This document shows, in pieces, positions 26,244 through 34,424 of a DNA stretch of 64,000 nt. Position numbers and translations under genes: made by a program. The notes under the pieces were generated by a model, which worked only from the letters and a program-made list of their open reading frames with translations, was not told the DNA's origin and ran no database searches. The DNA is taken from positions 3,038,001 to 3,102,000 of the forward strand of contig NZ_VFNP01000001.1 of assembly GCF_006715635.1 (NCBI RefSeq). The letters are read 5' to 3'. Positions within the stretch are counted from its first letter, which is position 1. Each line of letters opens with the position of its first letter. The DNA is from Streptomyces sp. SLBN-118 (GTDB taxonomy: Bacteria; Actinomycetota; Actinomycetes; Streptomycetales; Streptomycetaceae).

Positions 26244-26999
26244 ATGAAAGACGCCTTCGGCTCCCCGCAGTCCCTGCTCGTCCTCGGCGGCACGTCGGAG
26301 ATCGGGCTGGCGACCGCCCGGCGGCTCATCGCCCGCCGCACCCGCACGGTCTGGCTTGCGGGCCGCGACGAGCCGTCCATCGACGACGCGGCAGCCGGGC
26401 TCCGTGCGCTCGGGCCCGACGTCCGTACCGTCACCTTCGACGCCCTGGACCCCCGCTCCCACGAGGAGGTGCTGGGCAAGGTCTTCGCGGAGGGCGACAT
26501 CGACATGGTGCTGCTCGCCTTCGGCGTACTCGGAGACCAGGCGAACGACGAGTCCGATCCCCCGGCAGCCGTGCGCGTCGCCCAGACCAACTACACCGGG
26601 GCCCTCTCGGCCGGTCTGGTGTGCGCGGCGGCACTGCAGCAGCAGGGGCACGGCTCGCTGGTGGTGCTCTCCTCCGTCGCGGGCGAACGCGCCCGCCGCG
26701 CGGACTTCATCTACGGATCGAGCAAGGCCGGCCTGGACGCCTTCGCGCAGGGCCTGGGCGACGCGATGCACGGGACGGGTGTGCACGTGATGGTCGTACG
26801 CCCCGGATTCGTGCGGACGAAAATGACGGCCGGGCTGCCCGCAACGCCGCTCGCCACCACCCCCGGGGCGGTCGCCGCGGCCATTGAGCTCGGTCTGCGG
26901 CGCAGGTCGGAGACGGTGTGGGTGCCGGGAGCGCTGCGCCTGGTGATGTCGGGGCTGCGACATCTGCCGCGTCCGCTGTTCCGCAGACTGCCGCTCTGA
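26244..26999 (+). CDS. DprE2-like short-chain dehydrogenase
   Basis: The ATG at 26244 has AGGAG nine bases upstream, giving 251 residues. The N-terminal LVLGGTSEIGLATAR is the NAD(P) loop; catalytic residues are Ser in VVLSSVAGE and Tyr/Lys in FIYGSSKAGLD. The whole sequence parallels mycobacterial DprE2 (GGTSEIGLA, FDALD, AFGVLGD, NYTGALS, RHLPRPLFRRLP). DprE2 reduces decaprenylphosphoryl-2-keto-ribose to the arabinose donor. The oxidase partner DprE1 and the UbiA-type transferase are absent from the window, so the substrate is not proven. Confidence 0.88.
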   Translation: MKDAFGSPQSLLVLGGTSEIGLATARRLIARRTRTVWLAGRDEPSIDDAAAGLRALGPDVRTVTFDALDPRSHEEVLGKVFAEGDIDMVLLAFGVLGDQANDESDPPAAVRVAQTNYTGALSAGLVCAAALQQQGHGSLVVLSSVAGERARRADFIYGSSKAGLDAFAQGLGDAMHGTGVHVMVVRPGFVRTKMTAGLPATPLATTPGAVAAAIELGLRRRSETVWVPGALRLVMSGLRHLPRPLFRRLPL

Positions 27000-27012
27000 G
27001 GGGCGGCAGGGC

Positions 27013-27594
27013 TCAGGAGGTGGCGGCGGGTTCGTCCACCGGGGCGCCCTGGGAAGGGACAGCCGCGATGCCGCCCCCGAAGGCGTACTCGTGCAGCTTG
27101 CGCCATACGCCGTCCGCGCCCTGCTCGTAGAGCGCGAAGGAGCCGCAGGTCCACGCCGCCTCGTACTCCGACAGCTCCTCGTAGGCCCGGTCCATCGCCT
27201 CCTCGGCGATGCCGTGCGCCACGGTCACATGCGGGTGGTACGGAAAGTGCAGCTCACGCACCAGCGGCCCGGAGGCGTCCCGCACCCGCTTCTGCAGCCA
27301 CGAGCAGGCGGCCGCGCCCTCGACGACCTGGACGAAGACGACCGGCGAGAGCGGACGGAATGTTCCGGTGCCGGACAGCCGCATCGGGAACGGGCGCCCG
27401 GTCGTCGCGACCGCGGCGAGATGCGCCTCGATGGCGGGCAGCGCCTCGGCGTCGACCTCGGTGGGCGGGAGGAGGGTGACGTGCGTGGGGATGCCGTGCG
27501 CGGCGGGATCCCCGAAGCCCGCGCGCTGCTCCTGGAGCAGGCTGCCATAGGGCTCCGGGACCGCGATCGAAACGCCGAGCGTTACGGTCCCCAC
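27013..27594 (-). CDS. 2'-5' RNA ligase family / 2H phosphoesterase
   Basis: This 193-residue protein starts at GTG 27594 with GAGGAG six bases upstream. Two H-x-T motifs, THVTLLPPTEVD and HPHVTVAHG, define the 2H phosphoesterase fold, which acts on cyclic phosphodiesters at RNA ends or nucleotides. The physiological substrate is unknown. It is downstream of trpS on the same strand, but two hairpins between them suggest it has its own promoter. Confidence 0.88.
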   Translation of the reverse strand: MGTVTLGVSIAVPEPYGSLLQEQRAGFGDPAAHGIPTHVTLLPPTEVDAEALPAIEAHLAAVATTGRPFPMRLSGTGTFRPLSPVVFVQVVEGAAACSWLQKRVRDASGPLVRELHFPYHPHVTVAHGIAEEAMDRAYEELSEYEAAWTCGSFALYEQGADGVWRKLHEYAFGGGIAAVPSQGAPVDEPAATS

Positions 27595-27624
27595 GTCGTT
27601 CTCCTCAGTCGTCGGTTGTTGGGT

Positions 27625-27651
27625 GTGCAGCCGCCAGTGTGGCGGCTGCAC
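27625..27651 (-). terminator. Hairpin between trpS and the 2H gene
   Basis: TGCAGCCGCC (27626-27635) pairs with GGCGGCTGCA (27641-27650) around AGTGT, with one more G-C pair outside. It lies between the trpS stop and the 2H ribosome site, so it may end trpS transcription or attenuate read-through. Confidence 0.6.
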
Positions 27652-27702
27652 CCTCGGTGTGGCCAGAGGCCCAGGACACAGTGCTGATTCGGTGATGAAC
27701 CG

Positions 27703-27720
27703 GTACGCAACTGTGCGTAC
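27703..27720 (-). terminator. Short hairpin directly after the trpS stop
   Basis: GTACGCA (27703-27709) pairs with TGCGTAC (27714-27720) around ACTG, immediately beyond the stop codon of trpS. The seven-pair stem may protect the mRNA 3' end or form part of a two-stem terminator with 27625-27651. Confidence 0.45.
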
Positions 27721-28734
27721 TCAGTGCTTCGCCGGCAGGAACCCCACCTTGTCGAATGCCGAGGCCAGGGTCTCGGCGGCCACCGCGCGGGCCTTCTCCG
27801 CGCCCTTGGCCAGGATCGAGTCCAGCGTCTCGGGGTCGTCCAGATATTCCTGCGTACGGGTACGGAACGGAGTGACGAAATCCACCATGATCTCGGCGAG
27901 GTCCGTCTTCAGCGCCCCGTACATCTTGCCCTCGTACTCCGCCTCCAGCTCGGCGATGGTCTTGCCGGTGAGGGTGGAGTGAATGGTCAGCAGGTTGGAG
28001 ACGCCCGGCTTCCCGACGGGGTCGAAGCGAATGACGGTGTCGGTGTCCGTGACCGCGCTCTTGACCTTCTTGGCGGTTGCCTTCGGCTCGTCGAGCAGGT
28101 TGATCAGGCCCTTGGGCGTGGAGGCCGACTTGCTCATCTTGATCGACGGGTCCTGGAGGTCGTAGATCTTCGCGACCTCCTTGACGATGTGCGGCGCCGG
28201 GATGGTGAAGGTCTCACCGAAGCGGGCGTTGAAGCGCTCGGCGAGGTCACGGGTGAGCTCGATGTGCTGGCGCTGATCCTCACCGACCGGGACGGCGTTG
28301 GCCTGGTAGAGGAGGATGTCCGCAACCTGCAGGATCGGGTACGTGAACAGGCCGACGGTGGCGCGGTCGGTGCCCTGCTTGGCGGACTTGTCCTTGAACT
28401 GCGTCATCCGGGAGGCCTCGCCGAAGCCGGTGAGGCAGTTCATGATCCAGCCGAGCTGCGCGTGCTCGGGGACATGGCTCTGGATGAAGAGCGTGCAGCG
28501 CTCGGGGTCGAGACCGGCGGCCAGCAGCTGGGCGGCGGCGAGCCGGGTGTTGGCGCGCAGCTCGGCCGGGTCCTGCGGCACGGTGATCGCGTGCAGGTCC
28601 ACGACCATGTAGAACGCGTCGTGGGTCTCTTGCAGCGCCACGTACTGGCGGATGGCACCGAGGTAGTTCCCGAGGTGGAACGAGCCTGCGGTGGGCTGGA
28701 TACCGGAGAGCGCGCGGGGTCGGTCTGAGGCCAT
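27721..28734 (-). CDS. trpS: Tryptophanyl-tRNA synthetase
   Basis: This class I aminoacyl-tRNA synthetase charges tRNA-Trp. HIGH appears as [11 protein letters not shown] and the KMSKS loop is intact ([10 protein letters not shown]). The start is ambiguous between ATGs at 28743, 28740 and 28734; the last gives 337 residues and has a GAGAG sequence at a fitting distance. Length and motifs match bacterial TrpRS. Some streptomycetes carry a second TrpRS for tryptophan-analogue resistance; nothing here marks this copy as that type. Confidence 0.95.
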   Translation of the reverse strand: MASDRPRALSGIQPTAGSFHLGNYLGAIRQYVALQETHDAFYMVVDLHAITVPQDPAELRANTRLAAAQLLAAGLDPERCTLFIQSHVPEHAQLGWIMNCLTGFGEASRMTQFKDKSAKQGTDRATVGLFTYPILQVADILLYQANAVPVGEDQRQHIELTRDLAERFNARFGETFTIPAPHIVKEVAKIYDLQDPSIKMSKSASTPKGLINLLDEPKATAKKVKSAVTDTDTVIRFDPVGKPGVSNLLTIHSTLTGKTIAELEAEYEGKMYGALKTDLAEIMVDFVTPFRTRTQEYLDDPETLDSILAKGAEKARAVAAETLASAFDKVGFLPAKH

Positions 28735-28832
28735 GCTCATCATTCTCTCAGGTGTGGACCCGGTCTCCGGTCGCCGGTGTATCCCTGGCTGCTGCGGATC
28801 GCGGTCGATGAGACGAGGAACACAGCGCGCCG

Positions 28833-28873
28833 GTGTGCGGCCGCCCGCCGTTCGGTCGGGGGCGGCCGCACAC
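28833..28873 (-). terminator. glyA terminator
   Basis: GTGTGCGGCCGCCC (28833-28846) pairs perfectly with GGGCGGCCGCACAC (28860-28873), nine bases beyond the glyA stop on the minus strand. Confidence 0.85.
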
Positions 28874-28881
28874 GCAAGGAC

Positions 28882-30153
28882 CTACTGGGCGATCAGCCCC
28901 GGCGCCGGGAACGCCGCCATCAGCTCGGCCACCTCCGCGCGGATCACCGCCAGTGCGTCCTCGTCCCCCGCACCGGCCGCCGTCACACCCCGGTCGATCC
29001 ACTCGGCGACGGCGGCCATGTGCTGCGTACCGAGACCGCGGGAGGTGAGCGAGGGGGTGCCGATGCGGACGCCGGAAGGGTCGAAGGGCTTCCTCGGGTC
29101 GTACGGGACGGTGTTGTAGTTGACGACGATCCCGGCCCGGTCGAGCGCCTTGGCCGCCACCTTGCCGGGGACGTCCTTGGGGGTGAGGTCCATCAGGATC
29201 AGGTGGTTGTCGGTGCCGCCGGAGACCAGGTCGAAGCCGCGGGCGAGCAGTTCGTCGGCGAGGGCCCTGGCGTTGGCGACGACCGCGCGGGCGTAGTCGC
29301 GGAAGGACGGCTGGGCCGCCTCGTGGAGGGCGACCGCGATGGCGGCGGTGGTCTGGTTGTGCGGGCCGCCCTGGAGGCCGGGGAAGACCGCCTTGTCGAG
29401 AGCCTTCGCGTGCTCCTCGCGGGACATCAGCATGGCGCCGCGGGGCCCGCGCAGGGTCTTGTGGGTGGTCGTGGAGATCACGTCCGCGTGCGGGACGGGT
29501 GAGGGGTGCGCGCCGCCCGCGATCAGTCCGGCGATATGGGCGACATCGGCGACCAGGACGGCGCCGGACTCCCGGGCGATCTCGGCGAAGGCCGGGAAGT
29601 CGATGGTGCGGGGCAGCGCGGTACCGCCACAGAAAATGATCTTCGGGCGTTCCTTGAGGGCGAGTTCGCGCACCTCGTCGAAGTCGATGAGGCCCGTGTC
29701 CTGGCGTACGCCGTACTGGACGCCCTGGAACCAGCGGCCGGTGGCAGAGACGCCCCAGCCGTGGGTGAGGTGGCCGCCCATGGGCAGGGCCATGCCCATC
29801 ACGGTGTCACCGGGCTCGGCGAAGGCGAGATAGACGGCGAGGTTGGCCGGGGAGCCGGAGTAGGGCTGGACGTTGGCGTGCTCGACACCGAAGAGGGCCT
29901 TGGCGCGGTCGATGGCGAGCCGTTCGATCTTGTCGATGTTCTGCTGGCCCTCGTAGTAGCGACGGCCCGGGTAGCCCTCGCTGTACTTGTTCTGCAGGAC
30001 AGTGCCGGAGGCTTCCAGGACGGCGCGGGACACATAGTTCTCGCTGGGAATGAGGCGGAGAGTGTCGGCCTGAAGTTGTTCCTCGGCTCCGACGAGTGCG
30101 GCCAGTTCGGGGTCCGTGGCGGAGAGTGCGGGGTGCGGCAGGGGAAGAGTCAT
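28882..30153 (-). CDS. glyA: Serine hydroxymethyltransferase
   Basis: This 423-residue PLP enzyme interconverts serine and glycine with transfer of a one-carbon unit to tetrahydrofolate. ATG 30153 follows GGAGGA. Landmarks are RLIPSENYVSRAVLEASG, NKYSEGYPGRRYYEG, ADVAHIAGLIAGG and the PLP lysine in TTTHKTLRGPRG. A ZTP riboswitch precedes it on the same strand (30262-30356), fitting regulation by 10-formyl-tetrahydrofolate shortage. It is followed by a strong terminator. Confidence 0.97.
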   Translation of the reverse strand: MTLPLPHPALSATDPELAALVGAEEQLQADTLRLIPSENYVSRAVLEASGTVLQNKYSEGYPGRRYYEGQQNIDKIERLAIDRAKALFGVEHANVQPYSGSPANLAVYLAFAEPGDTVMGMALPMGGHLTHGWGVSATGRWFQGVQYGVRQDTGLIDFDEVRELALKERPKIIFCGGTALPRTIDFPAFAEIARESGAVLVADVAHIAGLIAGGAHPSPVPHADVISTTTHKTLRGPRGAMLMSREEHAKALDKAVFPGLQGGPHNQTTAAIAVALHEAAQPSFRDYARAVVANARALADELLARGFDLVSGGTDNHLILMDLTPKDVPGKVAAKALDRAGIVVNYNTVPYDPRKPFDPSGVRIGTPSLTSRGLGTQHMAAVAEWIDRGVTAAGAGDEDALAVIRAEVAELMAAFPAPGLIAQ

Positions 30154-30261
30154 GCTGTCCTCCGGGGCGATCCGTCTTCGGTCGGGGTCCCGGGGTGCGC
30201 TCGGGGTCCCTGGCCAGAGGCGGGTCACCCATGGCAAGGGGCGTGCGGCACCACACGGGAA

Positions 30262-30356
30262 CGTGTCCCGGGGCACCCAGGCGGGCGGCACCTCGTGTGA
30301 TCTTCCGCGCGCGGTTCCCTCGGGGTCACTTCCCCGTACGCCAGTCGCCGTGCGTA
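30262..30356 (-). ncRNA. ZTP (pfl) riboswitch upstream of glyA
   Basis: On the minus strand the leader contains GGCGACTGGCG (about 30341-30351), then a G-rich hairpin with GAGGGAACCG, then CCGCCTGGGTGCC (about 30272-30284). These are the conserved GACTGGCG and CCGCCTGGG segments of the pfl/ZTP aptamer, which senses the purine intermediate ZTP/ZMP. ZTP riboswitches are known upstream of glyA, folD and pur genes in actinobacteria. About 110 bases separate the aptamer from the glyA start and contain GC-rich stems that could form the expression platform. Confidence 0.82.
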
Positions 30357-30479
30357 CTCTCCAGCCTAGCGGCCGAGCCCCACAGGAAGGTTTCTTCGTC
30401 CACCATGCGAGTGACGATAGAAACAGGGGCACACCCCGCCCCACGCCGGATGCCTTGTCACAACGTGAACGGAGATCCC

Positions 30480-31685
30480 GTGTCTGCATCGGAGAGCGCC
30501 ATCGCCTCTGCGGAGGCTCACAGCGCGCACAACTACCACCCGCTCCCCGTGGTCGTCGCCTCGGCGGACGGCGCGTGGATGACAGATGTCGAGGGGCGCC
30601 GCTACCTCGACATGCTTGCCGGGTACTCGGCGCTCAACTTCGGCCACGGAAACCGCCGACTCATCGACGCCGCCAAGGCGCAGCTGGAGCGAGTCACGCT
30701 CACCTCCCGCGCGTTCTACCACGACCGGTTCGCCGACTTCTGTACGCAGCTCGCCGAGTTGTGCGGCATGGAGATGGTGCTGCCGATGAACACCGGGGCG
30801 GAGGCGGTGGAGACCGCTGTGAAGACCGCCCGGAAGTGGGGTTACAAGGTCAAGGGTGTCCCGCAGAACCAGGCGAAGATCGTCGTCGCCGCCAACAACT
30901 TCCACGGCCGGACGACCACCATCATCAGCTTCTCCACGGACCATGAGGCGCGCGCGGACTTCGGTCCCTACACGCCGGGCTTCGAGATCGTTCCGTACGG
31001 GGACCTGACCGCGCTCGAGAGGGCGATGAGCGCGAACACCGTGGCTGTACTGCTGGAGCCGATCCAGGGCGAGGCCGGCGTGCTGGTGCCGCCGGCCGGG
31101 TACCTGCCGCGGGTCCGGGAGCTGACCCGCGAGCGGAACGTGCTCTTCATCGCGGACGAGATCCAGTCGGGCCTCGGGCGTACCGGCAAGACCTTCGCCT
31201 GCGAGCACGAGGACGTCGTGCCCGACATGTATGTGCTGGGCAAGGCGCTCGGCGGGGGTGTCGTGCCCGTGTCGGCGGTCGTCTCCTCCAGCGAGGTGCT
31301 CGGCGTCTACCGTCCCGGCGAGCACGGCTCGACGTTCGGCGGCAATCCGCTGGCCTGTGCGGTGGCGCTCGAGGTGATCGCGATGCTGCGCACCGGCGAG
31401 TTCCAGGAGCGCGCCACCGAGCTCGGCGAGCATCTCCACCACGAGCTGGGCCTGTTGACGGGCGGCGGCGCGGTGGAGGCCGTACGCGGCCGCGGGCTCT
31501 GGGCGGGCGTCGACATCGTGCCGAGTCATGGCACCGGCCGGGAGATCTCCGAGAAGCTGATGGACCGCGGGGTCCTGGTCAAGGACACCCACGGCTCGAC
31601 GATCCGGATCGCGCCGCCTCTGGTGATCAGCAAGGAGGACCTGGACTGGGGCCTGGACCAGCTCAGGGCCGTTCTGAGCGCGTAG
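30480..31685 (+). CDS. rocD: Ornithine--oxo-acid transaminase
   Basis: The GTG at 30480 has GGAG five bases upstream and gives 401 residues; an ATG at 30405 is in frame. It is a class III PLP aminotransferase. RRYLDMLAGYSALNFGHGN, MNTGAEAVETAVKTARKWGY, FHGRTTTIISFSTD, LFIADEIQSGLGRTGK and the PLP lysine in LGKALGGGVVPVS match ornithine aminotransferases. It converts ornithine and 2-oxoglutarate to glutamate-5-semialdehyde and glutamate, linking arginine breakdown to proline. It is divergent from glyA and is followed by a broken gene on the other strand. Confidence 0.94.
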   Translation: MSASESAIASAEAHSAHNYHPLPVVVASADGAWMTDVEGRRYLDMLAGYSALNFGHGNRRLIDAAKAQLERVTLTSRAFYHDRFADFCTQLAELCGMEMVLPMNTGAEAVETAVKTARKWGYKVKGVPQNQAKIVVAANNFHGRTTTIISFSTDHEARADFGPYTPGFEIVPYGDLTALERAMSANTVAVLLEPIQGEAGVLVPPAGYLPRVRELTRERNVLFIADEIQSGLGRTGKTFACEHEDVVPDMYVLGKALGGGVVPVSAVVSSSEVLGVYRPGEHGSTFGGNPLACAVALEVIAMLRTGEFQERATELGEHLHHELGLLTGGGAVEAVRGRGLWAGVDIVPSHGTGREISEKLMDRGVLVKDTHGSTIRIAPPLVISKEDLDWGLDQLRAVLSA

Positions 31686-31712
31686 GCGGTACGTCGTAGG
31701 GGCCCGCCGGGG

Positions 31713-32031
31713 TCAGAGGATGACGTGGGGCAGGAAGTGGGCGCGCTCGTCGTGACCGGCCCCGCCGATTCCCTGATCCCGAGCCCCGCGGCCTCGTCCT
31801 CGACGACCCATGCGCCGAGCACCACGCGGTTGCCGTCGAAGTCCGGCAGCGGGGCCAGTTCCTGGTAGCAGCACGGTCGTCGCGCCGTACGGGACCGGCG
31901 CCCGGTTCGTGGATTCGTGACCCCCGCGCCCTCGCGGCCGAGCAGCGGTTCGGCCACACAGCCCCGCTCGGCCGCGAGTTCGCGCGGCCCGTCGAGTGGC
32001 CGCCTCGCGCCTGCGGGAACCCGGTCCGCCG
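31713..32031 (-). pseudogene. C-terminal remnant of a glutathionylspermidine synthase family gene
   Basis: On the minus strand one frame reads DGPRELAAERGCVAEPLLGR, EGAGVTN, a scrambled stretch, then CCYQELAPLPDFDGNRVVLG and AWVVEDEAAGLGIRESAG. A shift near 31757-31763 then leads to DERAHFLPHVIL and a stop at 31713-31715. This is the ATP-grasp C-terminus of the GspS family. The frameshift, the altered middle stretch and the absence of the first three quarters of the gene mark it as a pseudogene. Confidence 0.75.
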
Positions 32032-32043
32032 ACCGTCCTCCCC

Positions 32044-32049
32044 TACAGT
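32044..32049 (+). promoter_or_regulatory. Candidate -10 box of a leaderless transcript
   Basis: TACAGT ends seven bases before GTG 32057, the position expected if transcription starts at the start codon. No ribosome site is present and no clear -35 box is seen. Confidence 0.35.
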
Positions 32050-32056
32050 CGCTTTT

Positions 32057-32926
32057 GTGCTCTTGGGGATGATCTGCGCGCTCGGTTCAGCGGTCTGCTA
32101 CGGCACGGCCTCGGTTCTCCAGGCGATGGCCGCCCGCGCCGCCGAGCCGGGCACCGGCTCGGGGGTCGACCCGGGGCTGCTGCTGCGCTCGCTGCGCCAG
32201 TGGCGGTACATCGCCGGACTCGGCCTGGACGGTCTGGGTTTCGTTCTCCAGATCGTCGCCCTGCTCTCCATCCCCATCTACGCGGTCGGCGCGGCGCTCG
32301 CGGCCAGCCTGGCGGTCACCGCCGTCGTCGCCTCCCGGCTGCTCCACGTCCGCCTCAGCGGGATCGAATGGGCGGCGGTGGCGGCGGTCTGCGCCGGTCT
32401 GGCGATGCTGGGCCTGGCCTCAGGCGAAGAGGGCGACCGCGCCGGGACGGACGCGCTGCGCTGGTCGATGCTCGGCGTCGCGATCGCCGTGCTCCTCGTC
32501 GGCGCGGCGGCGGGCCGCCTCCCCGACAAGTCCCGGGCCCTGGTACTCGGCCTCGGCGCGGGCTTCGGCTTCGGCGTGGTCGAGGTCTCGGTCCGCCTGA
32601 TCGACTCGCTCGCGCTGCCGGGCGTACTGGCCAATCCGGCGCTGTACGCGCTGCTGGTGGGCGGCGGTGCGGCGTTTCTGCTGCTCACCTCTGCGCTGCA
32701 GCGCGGTTCCGTGACGACCGCCACGGCGGGCATGGTGCTCGGCGAGACGATCGGCCCGGCGCTGGTGGGGGTGGTGTGGCTGGGCGACCGGACCCGGGAG
32801 GGGCTGGCGTGGCTGGGGATCACGGGGTTCGCGGTGGCGGTGGTGGGTGCGCTGGCACTGGCACGGTTCGGTGAGCCGCCGGCGCCGGAGCGGACGGAGG
32901 AGGAGACGGCGGCTCGGGAGGCCTGA
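32057..32926 (+). CDS. DMT-superfamily (EamA-like) transporter
   Basis: This 289-residue protein has nine or ten hydrophobic helices in two repeated halves, opening with MICALGSAVCYGTASVLQAM. The second half includes AGMVLGETIGPALVGVVWLG, typical of DMT permeases. An acidic tail (ERTEEETAARE) follows the last helix. The exported substrate cannot be told from sequence. The GTG start lacks a ribosome site, and a -10-like hexamer suggests a leaderless mRNA. Confidence 0.85.
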   Translation: MLLGMICALGSAVCYGTASVLQAMAARAAEPGTGSGVDPGLLLRSLRQWRYIAGLGLDGLGFVLQIVALLSIPIYAVGAALAASLAVTAVVASRLLHVRLSGIEWAAVAAVCAGLAMLGLASGEEGDRAGTDALRWSMLGVAIAVLLVGAAAGRLPDKSRALVLGLGAGFGFGVVEVSVRLIDSLALPGVLANPALYALLVGGGAAFLLLTSALQRGSVTTATAGMVLGETIGPALVGVVWLGDRTREGLAWLGITGFAVAVVGALALARFGEPPAPERTEEETAAREA

Positions 32927-32976
32927 GCCGGGCTCGCCCGCGCCGGGCTGTCCGGGGCCGAGCCCCGGCGGGCGCG

Positions 32977-34377
32977 TCACGGCAGAGCGCGGCAGAGCGC
33001 GTCCAGCGCGCCCGTCCAGGCGCTGTCCGGCGGCGTGCCGTAGCCCACCACCAGCGCATCCCTCCCCCGCGGCGCGTCCTGGTGGCGAAAGCGGGAGACC
33101 CCCGCCACCGCAAGGTTCTGCCACGCCGCCGCCCGGATCACCGGCTGTTCTGTACCCGGCGGGAGTTCGAGAACCGCGTGGAGCCCCGCCGCGATCCCGC
33201 TGACCCGGATGTCCGGCGCCCGCTCGGCCAGCGCGGCGACGAGCTGGTCGCGCCTTCTGCGGTAGCGCAGCCGCATCCCCCGCACATGACGGTCGTACGC
33301 GCCGGACGCGATGAACTCCGCGAGCGTCAGCTGGTCCGGCGTACTGCAGACCCAGTCGGCAAAGCCCTTCGCCTCCAGTACCTCGCCCACCAGTGCCTCG
33401 GGCAGCACCATCCAGGCGAGCCGCAGCCCCGGGGCGAGCGATTTGCTCGTCGTGCCCAGGTAGACCACCCGGTCCGGGTCGAGTCCCTGGAGTGCGCCCA
33501 CCGGCTGGCGGTCGTAGCGGAACTCCCCGTCGTAGTCGTCCTCCAGGATCACCCCGCCGCTCCCCCGCGCCCAGTCGACGGCGGCCGCCCGCCGGTCGGG
33601 GTGCAGCGCGACGCCCATCGGGAACTGGTGCGCCGGTGTCAGCAGCACCGCACCCGCTCCGCGCAGGGCACCCAACTCGTGGGTGCAGGTGCCCAGTTCG
33701 TCGTACGGGAGCGCGGGCATGCGCAGTCCCGCCTCGGTCAGCAGATTCCAGTGCATGTCCAGCCCGTACGACTCGACGGCCACCTCTCGCACCCGTCGCC
33801 GTCTGAGCACCTTTCCCATCAGCATCAGCCCGTGGACGAAGCCGGAGCAGATCACGATCCGCTCGGGATCCGCGTACACGCCGCGCGCCCGCGCCAGATA
33901 GTCGGCCAGCACGGTCCGCAGCTCGATGCGCCCGCGGACCTCCCCGTATCCGAAGGCGTCGCGCGGCGCCGCGGTCAGCGCGCGGCGGGCCGCCTTCAGC
34001 CATTCGGCGCGGGGGAAGGAGGCGAGGTCGGGGCTGCCGGCCATCAGGCTGTACTGCGGTCCGCCTCGGGCCGGCCCGGCCCGTACCGTCCCCGCCGCCG
34101 ACTTCCTCGGCGCGGCCCGCCGGGCGACGCGTGTGCCCGAGCCCTGCTGCGCGGTGAGCCATCCCTCGGCGACGAGCTCGGCGTACGCGTCGGCCACCGT
34201 ATTACGGGCGATCCCGAGGTCGGCGGCGAGCGAACGGGAGGACGGCAGCCGCGTCCCAGGGGCCAGCCTTCCCGTGCGCACGGCCTCCCGCAGGGCATCC
34301 ATGAGTCCCGCGCGCAGCCCGGACCCCCGCAGTTCGAGATGCAGGTCGGCGCCGAAAGTGGCCCAGGAATCCATCAT
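32977..34377 (-). CDS. MocR/PdxR-type GntR regulator with aminotransferase domain
   Basis: This protein of about 466 residues starts at ATG 34377 or 34374. The N-terminal winged helix (about 15-80) has LREAVRTGRLAPGTRLPSSR and LGIARNTVADAYAELVAEGW. A fold-type I aminotransferase domain follows, with the PLP lysine in YLGTTSKSLAPGLRLAW. MocR proteins sense amino acids or vitamin B6 through PLP and often control the divergent neighbour. Here that is an AhpD-like gene whose start is 47 bases away, a likely target. Confidence 0.92.
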   Translation of the reverse strand: MMDSWATFGADLHLELRGSGLRAGLMDALREAVRTGRLAPGTRLPSSRSLAADLGIARNTVADAYAELVAEGWLTAQQGSGTRVARRAAPRKSAAGTVRAGPARGGPQYSLMAGSPDLASFPRAEWLKAARRALTAAPRDAFGYGEVRGRIELRTVLADYLARARGVYADPERIVICSGFVHGLMLMGKVLRRRRVREVAVESYGLDMHWNLLTEAGLRMPALPYDELGTCTHELGALRGAGAVLLTPAHQFPMGVALHPDRRAAAVDWARGSGGVILEDDYDGEFRYDRQPVGALQGLDPDRVVYLGTTSKSLAPGLRLAWMVLPEALVGEVLEAKGFADWVCSTPDQLTLAEFIASGAYDRHVRGMRLRYRRRRDQLVAALAERAPDIRVSGIAAGLHAVLELPPGTEQPVIRAAAWQNLAVAGVSRFRHQDAPRGRDALVVGYGTPPDSAWTGALDALCRALP

Positions 34378-34424
34378 GAAGATGGACCATACGCCTGCGC
34401 CACACAAGCACTAGCGTCGTACGT
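34378..34424. promoter_or_regulatory. 47-bp divergent promoter region (MocR / AhpD-like gene)
   Basis: Neither gene shows a ribosome site. TAGCGT (34412-34417) ends seven bases before the plus-strand ATG, consistent with a leaderless transcript. The MocR operator probably lies here; I cannot define it. Confidence 0.4.

Larger units (their letters stand above)
31686..32056. other. Gap with a decayed gene and the DMT transporter promoter
   Basis: No intact gene is present. Most of the interval is the glutathionylspermidine synthase remnant on the minus strand. A TACAGT hexamer at 32044-32049 precedes the transporter GTG by seven bases. Confidence 0.6.

Noticed and set aside
31526..31957. 143-residue minus-strand ORF read as an intact gene
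   Set aside because: Its middle matches the GspS C-terminus but the frame continues wrongly past a frameshift and into rocD antisense sequence, so it is a remnant.
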